Source of the DNA: SHAN690 sp041391765
GTDB taxonomy: Bacteria; Bacteroidota; Bacteroidia; Flavobacteriales_G; Salibacteraceae
NCBI GenBank assembly: GCA_041391765.1
Contig: JAWKNJ010000020.1
Location: forward strand, 55,758 to 119,757
Direction: 5' to 3'
Length of the DNA: 64,000 nucleotides
Shown here: piece by piece, positions 46,460 through 56,617 of the stretch
Numbering within the stretch: position 1 is the first letter of the stretch
Layout of the letters: each line of letters starts with the position of its first letter
The notes under the pieces: model-generated
Seen by the model: the letters and a program-made list of their open reading frames with translations, nothing else
The model's database searches: none
What the model was told of the DNA's origin: nothing
Position numbers and translations under genes: made by a program

Positions 46460-47677
46460 ATGGAACAACATTTTGATATTGCCATAGTTGGTGGCGGGAT
46501 TGTAGGCGCAGCAACTGCGTATAAATTGCAAATGGCTTATCCAGAAAAGGCCGTTGCGATCATTGAAAAAGAACCCCGACTAGCTAATCATCAAACGGGA
46601 AATAACTCTGGAGTAATTCATTCAGGCATTTATTACAAGCCCGGCTCTTACAAGGCAAAGAATTGTGTGGATGGAAGACGCGAACTAGTCTCTTTTGCCA
46701 AAGAGTACAATATCAAGCATGATATCTGCGGAAAGGTGGTCGTTGCGACTGATCCTACGGAGCTACCACATTTGGAGACCATCTACAATCGAGGTTTGGA
46801 AAACGGAGTAGAGGATTTGGAGAAAATCACGCCCGAAAGAATCAAAGAAATTGAACCATTCTGCACTGGTATAGCCGGATTGAGAGTTGGTTGCACCGGT
46901 ATCATTGACTTTCGCTCGACCACAGAAAAGTTCGGTGAGTTGGTGGAGGCTAAGAACAGCTCCAGCAAAGTGTTGCTCAATACCAAAGTAGAAGGAGTGC
47001 ACCGCGGAGCCGATTCAACGCTGCTGAAGACAAACAAAGGACTGATCAGAGCCAAGCATGTGATTTATTGCGGGGGATTGCAAGCGGATCGCCTTGCCAA
47101 GAAGGACAATGTGAAGTTGGACATGGCGATTCTAGGATTTCGAGGGGACTATTATGAATTAAGCGATCAGGGTAAACACAAAGTGAAAAACCTTATTTAT
47201 CCCGTGCCCAATCCGAAGTTTCCATTCCTCGGGGTTCATTTTACTCGAATGACGGATGGTTCGGTAGAATGCGGTCCAAATGCAGTGTTTGTTTTCAAGC
47301 GAGAGGGCTATCACAAAACAGATTTTGACCTCAGGGATACAACAGATGCGCTGACCTACCCCGGCACTTGGAAATTCTTTGCCAAACATTGGCGATACGG
47401 GATTGAAGAATACCGAAGAGCATTTTCGAAGAAATTATTCCTCTCCCAGCTTCAGCGCCTGATTCCCGATTTAACTATGGATGACTTAGCACACGAAAGG
47501 GCAGGAGTTCGAGCCATGGCGCTTTCAGATGAAGGTACCATGATTGACGATTTCAAGATTGAATATAAAGAGGGAAGTATCCATGTATTGAATGCGCCAA
47601 GTCCGGCAGCAACAGCTTGTCTAGCGATAGGTGAAGAAGTAAGAAAAATGGCGTCAAGCCATTTCAATCTGGGCTAG
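46460..47677 (+). CDS. lhgO: L-2-hydroxyglutarate oxidase
   Basis: A 405-residue FAD oxidoreductase. The dinucleotide-binding motif GGGIVG is at 11-16, followed by NNSGVIHSGIYYKPGSYKA, the LhgO/DAO signature, and ERAGVRAMALSDEG near the end. It oxidises L-2-hydroxyglutarate (a side product of TCA and malate enzymes) to 2-oxoglutarate. The 4-bp convergent overlap with the hypothetical gene at 47674 shows tight packing. Confidence 0.92.
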   Translation: MEQHFDIAIVGGGIVGAATAYKLQMAYPEKAVAIIEKEPRLANHQTGNNSGVIHSGIYYKPGSYKAKNCVDGRRELVSFAKEYNIKHDICGKVVVATDPTELPHLETIYNRGLENGVEDLEKITPERIKEIEPFCTGIAGLRVGCTGIIDFRSTTEKFGELVEAKNSSSKVLLNTKVEGVHRGADSTLLKTNKGLIRAKHVIYCGGLQADRLAKKDNVKLDMAILGFRGDYYELSDQGKHKVKNLIYPVPNPKFPFLGVHFTRMTDGSVECGPNAVFVFKREGYHKTDFDLRDTTDALTYPGTWKFFAKHWRYGIEEYRRAFSKKLFLSQLQRLIPDLTMDDLAHERAGVRAMALSDEGTMIDDFKIEYKEGSIHVLNAPSPAATACLAIGEEVRKMASSHFNLG

Positions 47678-48219
47678 TCTTCTGTGATACGGTAGTTTTC
47701 CAAAACGTCTTCCCACTTGAAAATGAACTGACCTACGATTTCATCCAGGCGTTTCAGAAAGATTGGATTTGGCGTGTTCATGTTACGGAAATAATCCGTT
47801 TGAAACTTGTTCAGATCATATTTGAAAAACACACCTTTTGACATAGCGTAATGCGTGTTCTTCGATGGGTGGTTGATCCGGCCCATCCATGATTGATACT
47901 TGGCTATAGTTTCTTTGAGCACAGCTGGTTCTACTCCCAATACGCTAGCTAACTTTCTATAAATTTTTTCAGTCAATCGAGCGTCACGTACGGATTCGAA
48001 ATACTTGGATTGAATTTTCAGATTACCGGCAATGACAATCAATAGGAATTGATCCGATTGGGCAGGATCAAGAGCCGGACTTTTAGCAAACTCGGGATCG
48101 TTGTTGATGATTTCAACTACATCTTCGAAGCCTTTTTCAACCAATTGAAGGGTGGAATTGACGAAGAAATTGGCTAGTTGATCCTCGGTGAGTTTTTTCT
48201 TTTTGAAGATGGCAAACAT
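47674..48219 (-). CDS. Conserved protein of unknown function
   Basis: About 181 residues from the ATG at 48219 (MFAIFKKKKLTEDQLANFF); an upstream ATG at 48249 is possible but adds a poor leader. Helical, soluble, no signal peptide or known motif. It recalls uncharacterised Bacteroidota proteins but I cannot name the family. It converges with lhgO and diverges from ppk1. Confidence 0.6.
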   Translation of the reverse strand: MFAIFKKKKLTEDQLANFFVNSTLQLVEKGFEDVVEIINNDPEFAKSPALDPAQSDQFLLIVIAGNLKIQSKYFESVRDARLTEKIYRKLASVLGVEPAVLKETIAKYQSWMGRINHPSKNTHYAMSKGVFFKYDLNKFQTDYFRNMNTPNPIFLKRLDEIVGQFIFKWEDVLENYRITED

Positions 48220-48434
48220 TCTATTGAGGTTGGTTTGAGAATGATGCAAGCAAATCTCTCCCTATTTATAGGGGGTTTAAGGCAAGGTGTCTAATCCTTA
48301 TCAACAGAGTTTTCAACGTTGTTCCTGTTCTGTTATTACCGAAATGTTTCCAATAGGTAAACCAAATCTTATTTCAGCAACACCCATAAATAACAGCCCT
48401 GTTGCTATGTCTTACATTCGCGCTCACTTTATTT

Positions 48435-50508
48435 ATGACTAAGCAAAAGAGGTTCACGAACAGGGAGATAAGTTGGCTCGCGTTCAACGAAAGAGTGTTG
48501 AGCGAGGCAGCTGATCCCAGCGTTCCATTGATGGAACGGATCAAGTTTTTGGGTATTTTTTCGAACAACAGGGATGAGTTTTTTAGGGTGCGCGTGGCAT
48601 CTGTGAAGAGGCTTGCCATCATGAACGAACATATCGAAGACAGCGGTGACGACCCTAAAGAAGTGTTCGCTGAAATTCAAAAGGTAACGATCCGCCAACA
48701 GCAGATGTATGAGGGAATCTACAAAAACCTCATAGAGGAGTTGAAAAAGCAGAACGTTCACATTATTAATGAGTCTCAGCTTTCAAGTACGCAAAAAGAA
48801 TTTGTTTCCAAGTATTATCAGGAAAAAGTCGATCCGATTATTGGACCAATCATGTTGGATCAAGTTCGGCATTTTCCCGAATTAAGAGACAAGGCGATCT
48901 ATTTGGCAGCCGTATTAGTAAAGGAAGACTCTAAAAAGAAATTAGTCAACCAGTATGCCTTAATGGAAGTTCCATCATCCTTGCCTCGATTTGTAAGACT
49001 TCCTGATGAGGACGGAGCCAAGTTTATCATCATATTGGATGATATAATTCGATTTAACCTTTCCGAAGCATTTTACTTCTTTAAACCAATAGAGGTTAAG
49101 GCATTCACATTTAAGATTACTCGAGATGCCGAGCTAGATCTTGACAACGATATTTCGAAGAGCTTTCTGGAGAAAATGAAGAAGAGCCTGAAGGCAAGGA
49201 AGAAGGGGGCACCGGTTCGATTTGTATTCGATGCTGAGATGCCAAAAGAGATGCAGAAGTATCTGGCAAGAAAGATGAATCTGACGTCATTGGAAGATGC
49301 ATTCATACCGGGAGGGTGATACCATAATTTCAAGGATTTGATGTCGTTTCCAGCTCACTTTGCCGGGAGCATACTATCGCCCTCTTCCCAGTCATCATCA
49401 CCCATATATTTGGTGTGCTAAGCATGATAGTATGTTCTCGGCTATTAAGCGAAAGGATGTGCTGCTTCACTACCCTTTTCAGCCATTCAATCATATTATC
49501 GATTTATTGAAGGAAGCCGCTTTGGATCCTGCAGTTCGTAGAATTCGAATTTGTTTGTATCGAGTTGCTGGACAAAGCAAAGTGGTGAACGCACTGATCA
49601 ATGCCGCCCGTAACGGAAAGAAAGTCACAGTGATTTTTGAATTGCAAGCCAGATTTGACGAAGAGAACAATATCTACTGGTCAAACATCTTGGAAGATGA
49701 GGGCGTCAAAGTTCTCTTCGGATTTCCAGGGCTAAAGGTGCACGGCAAGATTTGCTTGATCACCCGAAAAGAAGGAGGCCAGAGCACGTATTATGCAAAC
49801 ATTGCAACAGGAAACTTCAATGAAAACACCGCGGCCCTGTACACTGATGTTAGCCTCCTTACTGCAAACCCAGATATTACTCGCGAGGTTCATCGCGTGT
49901 TTGAGTTGTTCGAAAACGCGATTTGGCCAAACTACAGGTTCAAGCATCTAGTTCTTTCGCCATTCTATTTGAGAAATCGATTGGTGAGATTGATAAACAA
50001 GGAGATCAACCATGCGAAAGCGGGCAAACAGGCCTACATTCGTTTAAAGGTAAACAGTCTTGTGGACCCAAGTTTGGTTCAGAAACTCTACGATGCAAGC
50101 AGAGCTGGAGTTAAGATTAAGATGATCATTCGCGGAGTTTGCGCATTGATTCCAGGAGTCAAGGGCATGAGTGAAAATATTGAAGTGATTAGCATAGTTG
50201 ATCGATATTTAGAACACACTCGCTTTTATTCGTTTTGTAACGATGGTGACCCCCTTTATTTTATTAGTTCGGCTGATTGGATGGTGAGAAACATCGATCG
50301 AAGAATCGAAGTTACCTGCCCCATTTATGACAAGGACATTAAGAAGGAATTGGACGATATTTTCAACATTCAGTTTTCTGATACGGTGAAAGCCAGACAC
50401 TTACTTCCGGATGGAAATTATGTCGTTGATCGAAAGAACAATAAAAAGGATATTCGTTCACAATACGAGCTCCACGAATACTACAAAAAGAAGAGTAAAA
50501 CCGGATGA
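48435..50508 (+). pseudogene. ppk1: Polyphosphate kinase 1, interrupted by an in-frame TGA and a +1 frameshift
   Basis: The start is the ATG at 48435 (MTKQKRFTNREISWL, the PPK1 N-terminal domain). The frame runs to a TGA at 49317-49319 that replaces the conserved Arg of PGG(R)YHNFKD; CGA to TGA would be a single change. Reading through gives YHNFKDLMSFPAH, then one extra T near 49359-49361 shifts the frame. After it, PGAYYRPLPSHHHPY continues to 50508 with the catalytic His sites GLKVHGKICL and DRYLEHTRFYSF. Whole length would be ~690 residues, as usual for PPK1, which makes polyphosphate from ATP. Both lesions lie within ~45 bp. They may be sequence errors; otherwise this copy is dead. ppx follows with ATGA overlap. 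Confidence 0.8.
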
Positions 50509-51410
50509 AGTCCTATCAGTTTGCAGCAATAGACATTGGTTCAAATGCCGTGCGTCTGTTGATAAGCAACGTTTTCGAGGAAGGAGCAAAAGTCACGTTT
50601 AAGAAGCAATCGCTCGTTCGCATTCCAATTCGATTGGGTGCGGACGCATTCTTGCATCACCGAATTCCAGCCGACAAAGAGGAGGACTTTTTTAACGCCA
50701 TGAAATCATTTGAGCATATGCTCAAAATTTATCGTCCGATTAAACTCAGAGCATTGGCCACATCTGCCTTTCGCGAAGCAGAAAACGGAGTCGAAATAGT
50801 TGATCGGATATACAACGAAACGGGCATTCGAATCGAAGTGATTTCAGGGAAAGAAGAAGCAGAGGTAGTCTACGCCAACGGTTTAAGGGAAAACATGGAC
50901 TCGGACAAAAATTACCTCTACATGGATGTCGGAGGCGGAAGTACAGAACTGACCCTTTTCAGCAATCATGAGGCTGTAGTGGCTAGGTCGTTCAATATTG
51001 GATCAATACGTTTACTGATGGATTCAGTTCCCGACTCTGATTGGGATGAGATGAAAAATTGGGTTAAAGATGTTTGTCAGCAGGTGAAGGGTGACGTATC
51101 CGTGATTGGATCAGGAGGAAACATCAACAAGTATTGTAAGTTGTTGATGAAGGATTATGGCGAGCCATTGAATCAAGTGGAAGTTTACCACCTGTATAAA
51201 AGACTGAAGGCAATGACAACAGAAGCGCGAATCCAGCAGTTGTTGCTGAATCCTGACAGAGCTGACGTAATTGTACCTGCGGGCAGGATTTTCGCTAGTG
51301 TGATGAAGTGGAGTGGAGCTAAACTGGCGTTTGTTCCAAAAATTGGGGTTTCGGACGGTGTTATCAAAATGCTATACGATCAACACAAATTGGAAAACGC
51401 GTTTTCGTAA
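50505..51410 (+). CDS. ppx: Exopolyphosphatase / guanosine pentaphosphate phosphatase (Ppx/GppA)
   Basis: A 301-residue protein of the actin-like ATPase fold: AAIDIGSNAVRLLI, RALATSAFREA, MDVGGGSTEL, and VIGSGGNINKY. This is the short Ppx type lacking the C-terminal HD-like domain. It degrades polyphosphate, or pppGpp, from the chain end. Its ATG overlaps the ppk1 stop (ATGA), so synthesis and breakdown enzymes are encoded together. Confidence 0.93.
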   Translation: MKSYQFAAIDIGSNAVRLLISNVFEEGAKVTFKKQSLVRIPIRLGADAFLHHRIPADKEEDFFNAMKSFEHMLKIYRPIKLRALATSAFREAENGVEIVDRIYNETGIRIEVISGKEEAEVVYANGLRENMDSDKNYLYMDVGGGSTELTLFSNHEAVVARSFNIGSIRLLMDSVPDSDWDEMKNWVKDVCQQVKGDVSVIGSGGNINKYCKLLMKDYGEPLNQVEVYHLYKRLKAMTTEARIQQLLLNPDRADVIVPAGRIFASVMKWSGAKLAFVPKIGVSDGVIKMLYDQHKLENAFS

Positions 51411-51444
51411 ACCATAGATTTCTATCTTACAGTTCGAAAATTTG

Positions 51445-51939
51445 GTGGCTAAGAACAGGAACATTATCATCATTGAGGACAATGAGACCTTCTCATTGCT
51501 GGTGACCCATTATCTCAAAAACAACCTGATCGCCTCGAACATTTTCGTGGAAAACTCCGGCAAGAAAGCGATCAGGTCCATCGAACGATTAAATCCGGCC
51601 GTGGTTGTTCTTGACTACTATTTAGAGGATGACATTTCGGCCAAAGACGTCATGAAGGTTATTAAAGCTATGGACCAGCCTCCACATGTAATCCTGCTGT
51701 CCAGCATGACAGATGAAAGGGAGAAGAAGGAAGTGATGGACATGGGAATCTCTCAATTCATACAGAAATCGAACGAGAGTATTTATGATTTAGTCAAGGC
51801 CATTCGCGAATATGTTCCGGAAATGGAACCAGAAAGCAACTCAAAGAAAGGGCTGAGTCAAATGATGTGGATTGGAATAGCAGGGGTATTTATCCTTTTC
51901 GTCATAGTCCTTGTATTCTTTGTTATCCGAATGGATTGA
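51445..51939 (+). CDS. Receiver (CheY-like) domain with C-terminal membrane anchor
   Basis: About 164 residues from a GTG at 51445 (a TTG at 51442 is equally possible). The receiver fold is complete: acidic pair Glu11/Asp12, phospho-acceptor Asp57 (VVLDYYLEDD), the Ser of VILLSSM, and Lys of FIQKS. Instead of a DNA-binding domain, the last ~25 residues form a single transmembrane helix (WIGIAGVFILFVIVLVFFVI) after a short linker. It should be a tail-anchored membrane receiver. It follows ppx on the same strand and its end overlaps the convergent beta-barrel gene by 17 bp. No histidine kinase is nearby. Confidence 0.8.
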   Translation: MAKNRNIIIIEDNETFSLLVTHYLKNNLIASNIFVENSGKKAIRSIERLNPAVVVLDYYLEDDISAKDVMKVIKAMDQPPHVILLSSMTDEREKKEVMDMGISQFIQKSNESIYDLVKAIREYVPEMEPESNSKKGLSQMMWIGIAGVFILFVIVLVFFVIRMD

Positions 51940-52540
51940 TCTCTTTGTTCTGAATTCTTCTGGACTTTTTGCGGTTGAACGCGCGAGAAACATCGTAGCC
52001 AACTCCAATACAAGGTCTTATATAAAACGCGAAAAAGTAAGGATGTGTGGAAGGATTGTTGATCACCAGATTGGATGACATGGCGATGTCGAAATTGAAA
52101 ATCACCCCTTCTTCGGAGTATATCTGCAAACCAGTGTGAATGCTTAAACCATCTACACTTTGATCATACACAGCCGTGCCAATGCGCTCATCATAGTAGT
52201 TAGTAATCCATCCGTATCCAAAACCAATTCTTGGGAAAATTAGGTCACTTCCCACATCGAAGTAGTAACGACCGCCTCCTTGTACATTGATCGTGTTTTT
52301 GATCACCACAGGATTATCGCTGTTTCGTGGAGCGTAACCCAAGGATCCATAAACTGAAAAGTGTCCGTAGCCAAGCTCGGCTGTTCCACCCAAGCCGCCA
52401 TATATCATTCCAAAACCAAGGGCGGGAGCAATAAAATAGTCGAGGTTTTGCTTAGTTGAATTCGTAGTTTGAGCATTGATTTGGTGAACCAAAAGAATGC
52501 TGGAACATGAAATCAGCGCGAGTCTTGAAGCAATCGACAT
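51923..52540 (-). CDS. Predicted outer-membrane beta-barrel protein
   Basis: About 205 residues from the ATG at 52540 (signal peptide ending VHQINAQ). The rest alternates hydrophobic/aromatic strands with Gly/Asn turns (FIAPALGFGMIYGGLGG, YGSLGYAP, RIGFGYGWITNYY), typical of an 8-stranded barrel. It ends FNRKKSRRIQNKEINPFG, a basic tail. Unnamed family. It is the last gene of the minus-strand acyl-CoA synthetase operon (18 bp gap). Confidence 0.7.
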   Translation of the reverse strand: MSIASRLALISCSSILLVHQINAQTTNSTKQNLDYFIAPALGFGMIYGGLGGTAELGYGHFSVYGSLGYAPRNSDNPVVIKNTINVQGGGRYYFDVGSDLIFPRIGFGYGWITNYYDERIGTAVYDQSVDGLSIHTGLQIYSEEGVIFNFDIAMSSNLVINNPSTHPYFFAFYIRPCIGVGYDVSRAFNRKKSRRIQNKEINPFG

Positions 52541-52558
52541 GAAAGGAATTATCAACCG

Positions 52559-54319
52559 CTATTCTCCGTAGATATTTCGAACCAAGTGGTCGTATTTGCT
52601 GAGTATGAACTTGCGCTTCAAGCTAAGTTTAGCGGTGAGTTCTCCGCCATCAACGGACCAAAGGCGATCACACAATTCGATTTTCTTGACTTGTTCAAAG
52701 TGGCCATATTCTTTGTTGATTTCTTCGATTTCCTGCCAAATTCGATCCTTCACCTTGTCGTTTGACGCCATCGCCTCATAGGTGTTGCAATCCATGCCGT
52801 TTCGTTTACACCATTGTGAAACGAACGTAAGGTCAGGTACAATTAGAGCCGCAGGATGCTTTTTGTTTTCGCCAATCACCATAACTTGCTCAATAAACCG
52901 TGATGCTTTGATTCTGTTTTCCATCGGTTGAGGCGCAACATACTTACCTCCTGAGGTTTTGAATATTTCCTTCTTACGATCAGTGATTTTTAAGAACTCA
53001 CCATTAACCAACTCCCCAATGTCTCCGGTATGGAACCATCCGTTTTTAATTACCTCATCAGTTAGATCCTGACGCTTGTAATAGCCCATCATTACACTAG
53101 GGGCTTTCACCAAGATTTCTCCATCTTCTGCAATTTTAACTTCCACATTATTGAGCTTTCGCCCAGTGGTGCCGATCATGAAACCATGGTTCTTGAATGT
53201 GTTTACGCTCACAACTGGACTGGTTTCGGTGAGTCCATAACCTTCAAGTACAGGCACTCCAGCCGCGTTGAAAATTCTAGCTAGCCTTGGTTGAAGTGCG
53301 GCACTTCCGCTGGCAATAGCTTCTACGTTTCCACCCAAAGCTTCGCGCCACTTGCTGAAAATGAGTTTCGATGCAATTCGAAGCTGGAATTCATAAAAGG
53401 CTCCATTCTTTCCATACGGTTCCCAGCGCTCTCCCAAACTAACCGCCCAGAAAAATAGCGCTTTCTTTATGCCGGTTAGCTCGCTGCCCTTGGCCATGAT
53501 CCTGTCAAAGACTTTTTCGAGTAGCCTCGGAACAGCAGTGAAGACATTGGGTTGAACCTCACGAATATTATCTCCGATGGTGTCCATCGATTCCGCATAA
53601 TAGATGGAAACTCCTGTGTACATGAATAGGTAAAGGACCATGCGCTCGTAGATATGACACAGAGGTAAAAAGCTCACGGCCTTACTATGTTCTGTGCAAG
53701 GAAGTCTCTCTCTCGATCCATGCACGTTTGCCACAATGTTGTTATGTGATAGCATTACACCTTTCGGGCTTCCAGTTGTTCCACTCGTATAGATCAGTGT
53801 GGCCAAGTCTTCTGACTTAATTGCGGCTTTCCGTTTGTCAATTTCCTCGGTTGGAACATCCTTACCGCGCTCAATAAAATCTGTAAAGAGCTCCGCTTGT
53901 TCAAGTTTCTGAAACGAGACAATGTGACTAAGTGAAGGAACTTTGTCTTTTATTTCCAGCACTTTGTCCAACAGTTCCTGATCACTTACGAAGCAAATTT
54001 TGACTTCAGAATCATTAAATATGAACTCGTAGTCTTTTGAGGAGATTGTAGGGTAGATAGGCACATTGATAGCACCTGCCATCATCATTCCTATATCACA
54101 AATATTCCACTCTGGTCTGTTGTTGGAAATGATCGCCACCTTATCCATAGGATTTATACCCATGGAGACAAGTGATTTACTCACCTTCATCGCTGTGTCA
54201 ACAAATTGTTGGGTAGAGGTTTTTGCCCACTTGCCATTGACTTTTCCGGCCAGCGAATCTTCTTTCGGATAGTTGTTGAGCTGGTGGTAGGGAATGTCGA
54301 AGAGTCGCTTAATTTCCAT
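52559..54319 (-). CDS. Long-chain acyl-CoA synthetase (AMP-binding, ANL superfamily)
   Basis: About 586 residues from the ATG at 54319 (MEIKRLFDIPYHQLNNYP); the frame stays open 26 codons upstream but without a good start. The AMP-binding motif LIYTSGTTGSPKGVMLSH and GYGLTETSPVVS are intact, with FHTGDIGEL and the catalytic Lys region (KIFKTSGGKYVAP) later on. It activates long-chain fatty acids. The N-terminal region lacks a signal peptide, as for FadD15-like members. It is in an operon with a CAP protein and amidohydrolase upstream. Confidence 0.93.
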   Translation of the reverse strand: MEIKRLFDIPYHQLNNYPKEDSLAGKVNGKWAKTSTQQFVDTAMKVSKSLVSMGINPMDKVAIISNNRPEWNICDIGMMMAGAINVPIYPTISSKDYEFIFNDSEVKICFVSDQELLDKVLEIKDKVPSLSHIVSFQKLEQAELFTDFIERGKDVPTEEIDKRKAAIKSEDLATLIYTSGTTGSPKGVMLSHNNIVANVHGSRERLPCTEHSKAVSFLPLCHIYERMVLYLFMYTGVSIYYAESMDTIGDNIREVQPNVFTAVPRLLEKVFDRIMAKGSELTGIKKALFFWAVSLGERWEPYGKNGAFYEFQLRIASKLIFSKWREALGGNVEAIASGSAALQPRLARIFNAAGVPVLEGYGLTETSPVVSVNTFKNHGFMIGTTGRKLNNVEVKIAEDGEILVKAPSVMMGYYKRQDLTDEVIKNGWFHTGDIGELVNGEFLKITDRKKEIFKTSGGKYVAPQPMENRIKASRFIEQVMVIGENKKHPAALIVPDLTFVSQWCKRNGMDCNTYEAMASNDKVKDRIWQEIEEINKEYGHFEQVKKIELCDRLWSVDGGELTAKLSLKRKFILSKYDHLVRNIYGE

Positions 54320-54363
54320 GGTTTCGGCTTTTGTTGAAACCAAATTTACACAAGGAAGTGTGA

Positions 54364-55014
54364 TCAGCGTCTTGGGCCACCAAAGTCCTGAACGCAATTG
54401 AAGCCAAAGCGTTTGTGAGGCTCAATTGCAACACCGATGTAGCGCATCTCAGGATCAAGAATGTTTTTGCGATGGCCGGTATTGGGGACGTTTCTGTCAA
54501 TCAACAGATCAATGACGATGTCAAGCCCTTTTTCATTGCCGTAGTTCGCATTTTCATTCATACCGTTGAACAATTTTGAAGCGGTCTCAGCGCGTTCCTT
54601 AAATGATTTACCATCCGTTCCGGTATGTCCGGTGCGTCCAGTCTCACCCATGTCTTTGGCATGATGGCGTGCCATTTCAGTAAGTTCTGAACTCGGGTCC
54701 AACATCAGTAAGGGCTGAGTAGTTTCCAACTCATCCATTAATCCTTTGATGACCTTGTCTTTTTTGGTTCCGGTTGCTTTTAGATACTCAGCGAGTATAT
54801 CGGCCGAAAAGAGCTTTGGATTAGTCCGACAAAGGTTTATATAATAGATGGCTTGCTTTTCCTCTTCATTCATATAGTCAACTCCTCTGGCCGAGTTAGC
54901 CTTTGATAATAATGTGTCGGGCCAAAGGTGAAATAGATCACTTTCTTGCGCGGAGGATTCAAATAATAAGCAAATGAGAAATGCTGTTAGAATGAGGGGT
55001 ATCCTATTTTTCAT
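54364..55014 (-). CDS. CAP-domain (SCP/PR-1-like) secreted protein
   Basis: About 216 residues from the ATG at 55014 (MKNRIPLILTAFLICLLFESSAQ signal). The CAP motifs are present: EMARHHAKDMGETG, GTDGKSFKERAE, ENANYG and TGHRKNILDPEMRYIGVA. CAP proteins are extracellular, with lipid- or protease-linked roles; function in bacteria is unclear. Its start overlaps the amidohydrolase stop by 11 bp and acyl-CoA synthetase follows after 44 bp. Confidence 0.88.
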   Translation of the reverse strand: MKNRIPLILTAFLICLLFESSAQESDLFHLWPDTLLSKANSARGVDYMNEEEKQAIYYINLCRTNPKLFSADILAEYLKATGTKKDKVIKGLMDELETTQPLLMLDPSSELTEMARHHAKDMGETGRTGHTGTDGKSFKERAETASKLFNGMNENANYGNEKGLDIVIDLLIDRNVPNTGHRKNILDPEMRYIGVAIEPHKRFGFNCVQDFGGPRR

Positions 55015-56617
55015 AAACGAGTTCACCGTTCAGCCACGTCTGTAAAACCTGCGTTTGCAGAATCTCAGAATCGTCACAAGTAAGTAAGTTTCTGTCAAGT
55101 ATAACAAAGTCGGCAAACTTACCCGCTTCCAAGCTACCGATTTTATTCTCATCAAAGTTAGCGATGGCAGCCCAAATTGTCATGCCTTTCAATGCTTCCT
55201 CTCGTTTTAATCGTTCCGATGGAAAATAGCCATCAGAAGGAAACCCGTTGTGATCTTGTCTAGTCACAGCAGCATAAAAAGTGCTGATGGCGCTGATGTC
55301 TTCCACAGGAAAATCGGTTCCTAAGGCAATCATTCCATTCTCTTCCATGAGAGAACGGGTCGAATAGGCATGACTCTCGCGCGCCTGGCCAAGTCGTTCC
55401 TTGACCCAATACATGTCACTGGTAACATGGGTTGGTTGCATGGACGGAAGAATGTTGTATTCACCAAATTTCAATCTGTCCTCGGGGTTGACTACCTGCG
55501 CATGTTCGATCCGCCACCTGCGATCATTCGTTCCTTGTAAAACATCGGACATGGCATTCAGGGCTGCTCGGTTTCCACCGTCACCAATGCAATGAACGCA
55601 TAATTGGAAGTCAGCATCATAGCAAGCTTTTGCCCATTTGCGAATGGAATCTTCTCCTGTGATCATAAGACCAGAGGACAAGGTGTCATCACTGTACGGT
55701 GCCAAAAGTTTGGCACCTCTGGAACCTAGCGCGCCATCTACATAAACCTTAACCGCCTGAGAAGTCAGTCGATCGGTTTTGATACGAAGGTCTTCCAGGT
55801 TCAACATAATATCTGGACCAGCCGAATACATGGCCATTATTCGCATTTTGAGATCGCCTTCACGCTGGAGTTGATCGATGCGCCTTATCTCATTTACTTT
55901 GAGTCCGGCTTCGGTAACAGATGTAAGGCCGTGTTTGAAACAGTCGTCTTGCGCTTGGAGCAGGGCATGGTCGATTTGACTTTCTGTAGGAACAGGAATG
56001 ATTTTCTCCACCGGTGCCATGGCTTCATCAACTAAGATTCCCAAGTCATAGAGCACTTGACCGCCACTGATTTCACTATTGATGGTTAGCCCGGCACTAG
56101 TCAACACGTTATCGGTTGCGAGAATTGCGTGTCCATCAATCCTCTTCATTACAATTTTTCGATCTGGAAATAATGTATTCAGTGTATCGTTATTGGGGAA
56201 CTTCTTGACGCCCCAATCATTTTGATCCCACCCTCGACCTATGATCCATTCCGAATCGTTTTGCTCTACTTGATGCTTTATCCTATCAACGACTTCTTTG
56301 AATGAAGATGTACCGACTAAGTCGACATTAGATTTACCCAAACCATACCCCAAAAAGTGGGTATGGGCATCGATAAGTCCGGGATATACAAATTGCTTAT
56401 GGGCATCGATAACACTATCCGCCTGATATCGATTCATAATTTGATTTTCGGCTCCGATCTCAATTATTTTGCCGTCACGAACAGCCATGGCTTCAAATTC
56501 GCCCATTGTTTCATCTACTGAAATGATAGTTGCGTTGCGCACAATCAAGTCCACTTTTATACTTTGAGCGCATGAAGAGATGAGTATGATTAGCAGAAGG
56601 TATAAGGGCCGTTTCAT
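55004..56617 (-). CDS. Amidohydrolase lipoprotein (YtcJ-like)
   Basis: A 537-residue protein with a lipoprotein signal (LYLLLIILISSC). The metal motif GLIDAHTHFLGYG (~75-87) and later IEHAQVV and ALGTDFPVE motifs match the YtcJ/DUF amidohydrolase-3 family. The family hydrolyses C-N bonds in small amides; substrate unknown. Its ATG overlaps the upstream membrane-protein stop as ATGA, and it overlaps CAP by 11 bp. Confidence 0.9.
   Translation of the reverse strand: MKRPLYLLLIILISSCAQSIKVDLIVRNATIISVDETMGEFEAMAVRDGKIIEIGAENQIMNRYQADSVIDAHKQFVYPGLIDAHTHFLGYGLGKSNVDLVGTSSFKEVVDRIKHQVEQNDSEWIIGRGWDQNDWGVKKFPNNDTLNTLFPDRKIVMKRIDGHAILATDNVLTSAGLTINSEISGGQVLYDLGILVDEAMAPVEKIIPVPTESQIDHALLQAQDDCFKHGLTSVTEAGLKVNEIRRIDQLQREGDLKMRIMAMYSAGPDIMLNLEDLRIKTDRLTSQAVKVYVDGALGSRGAKLLAPYSDDTLSSGLMITGEDSIRKWAKACYDADFQLCVHCIGDGGNRAALNAMSDVLQGTNDRRWRIEHAQVVNPEDRLKFGEYNILPSMQPTHVTSDMYWVKERLGQARESHAYSTRSLMEENGMIALGTDFPVEDISAISTFYAAVTRQDHNGFPSDGYFPSERLKREEALKGMTIWAAIANFDENKIGSLEAGKFADFVILDRNLLTCDDSEILQTQVLQTWLNGELVYEK

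Noticed and set aside
48435..50508. TGA in ppk1 as selenocysteine or a recoded Trp codon
   Set aside because: The residue at this position is a conserved Arg in PPK1, not Cys or Trp. TGA ends many intact genes in this window, and no SECIS-like hairpin is evident after the codon.
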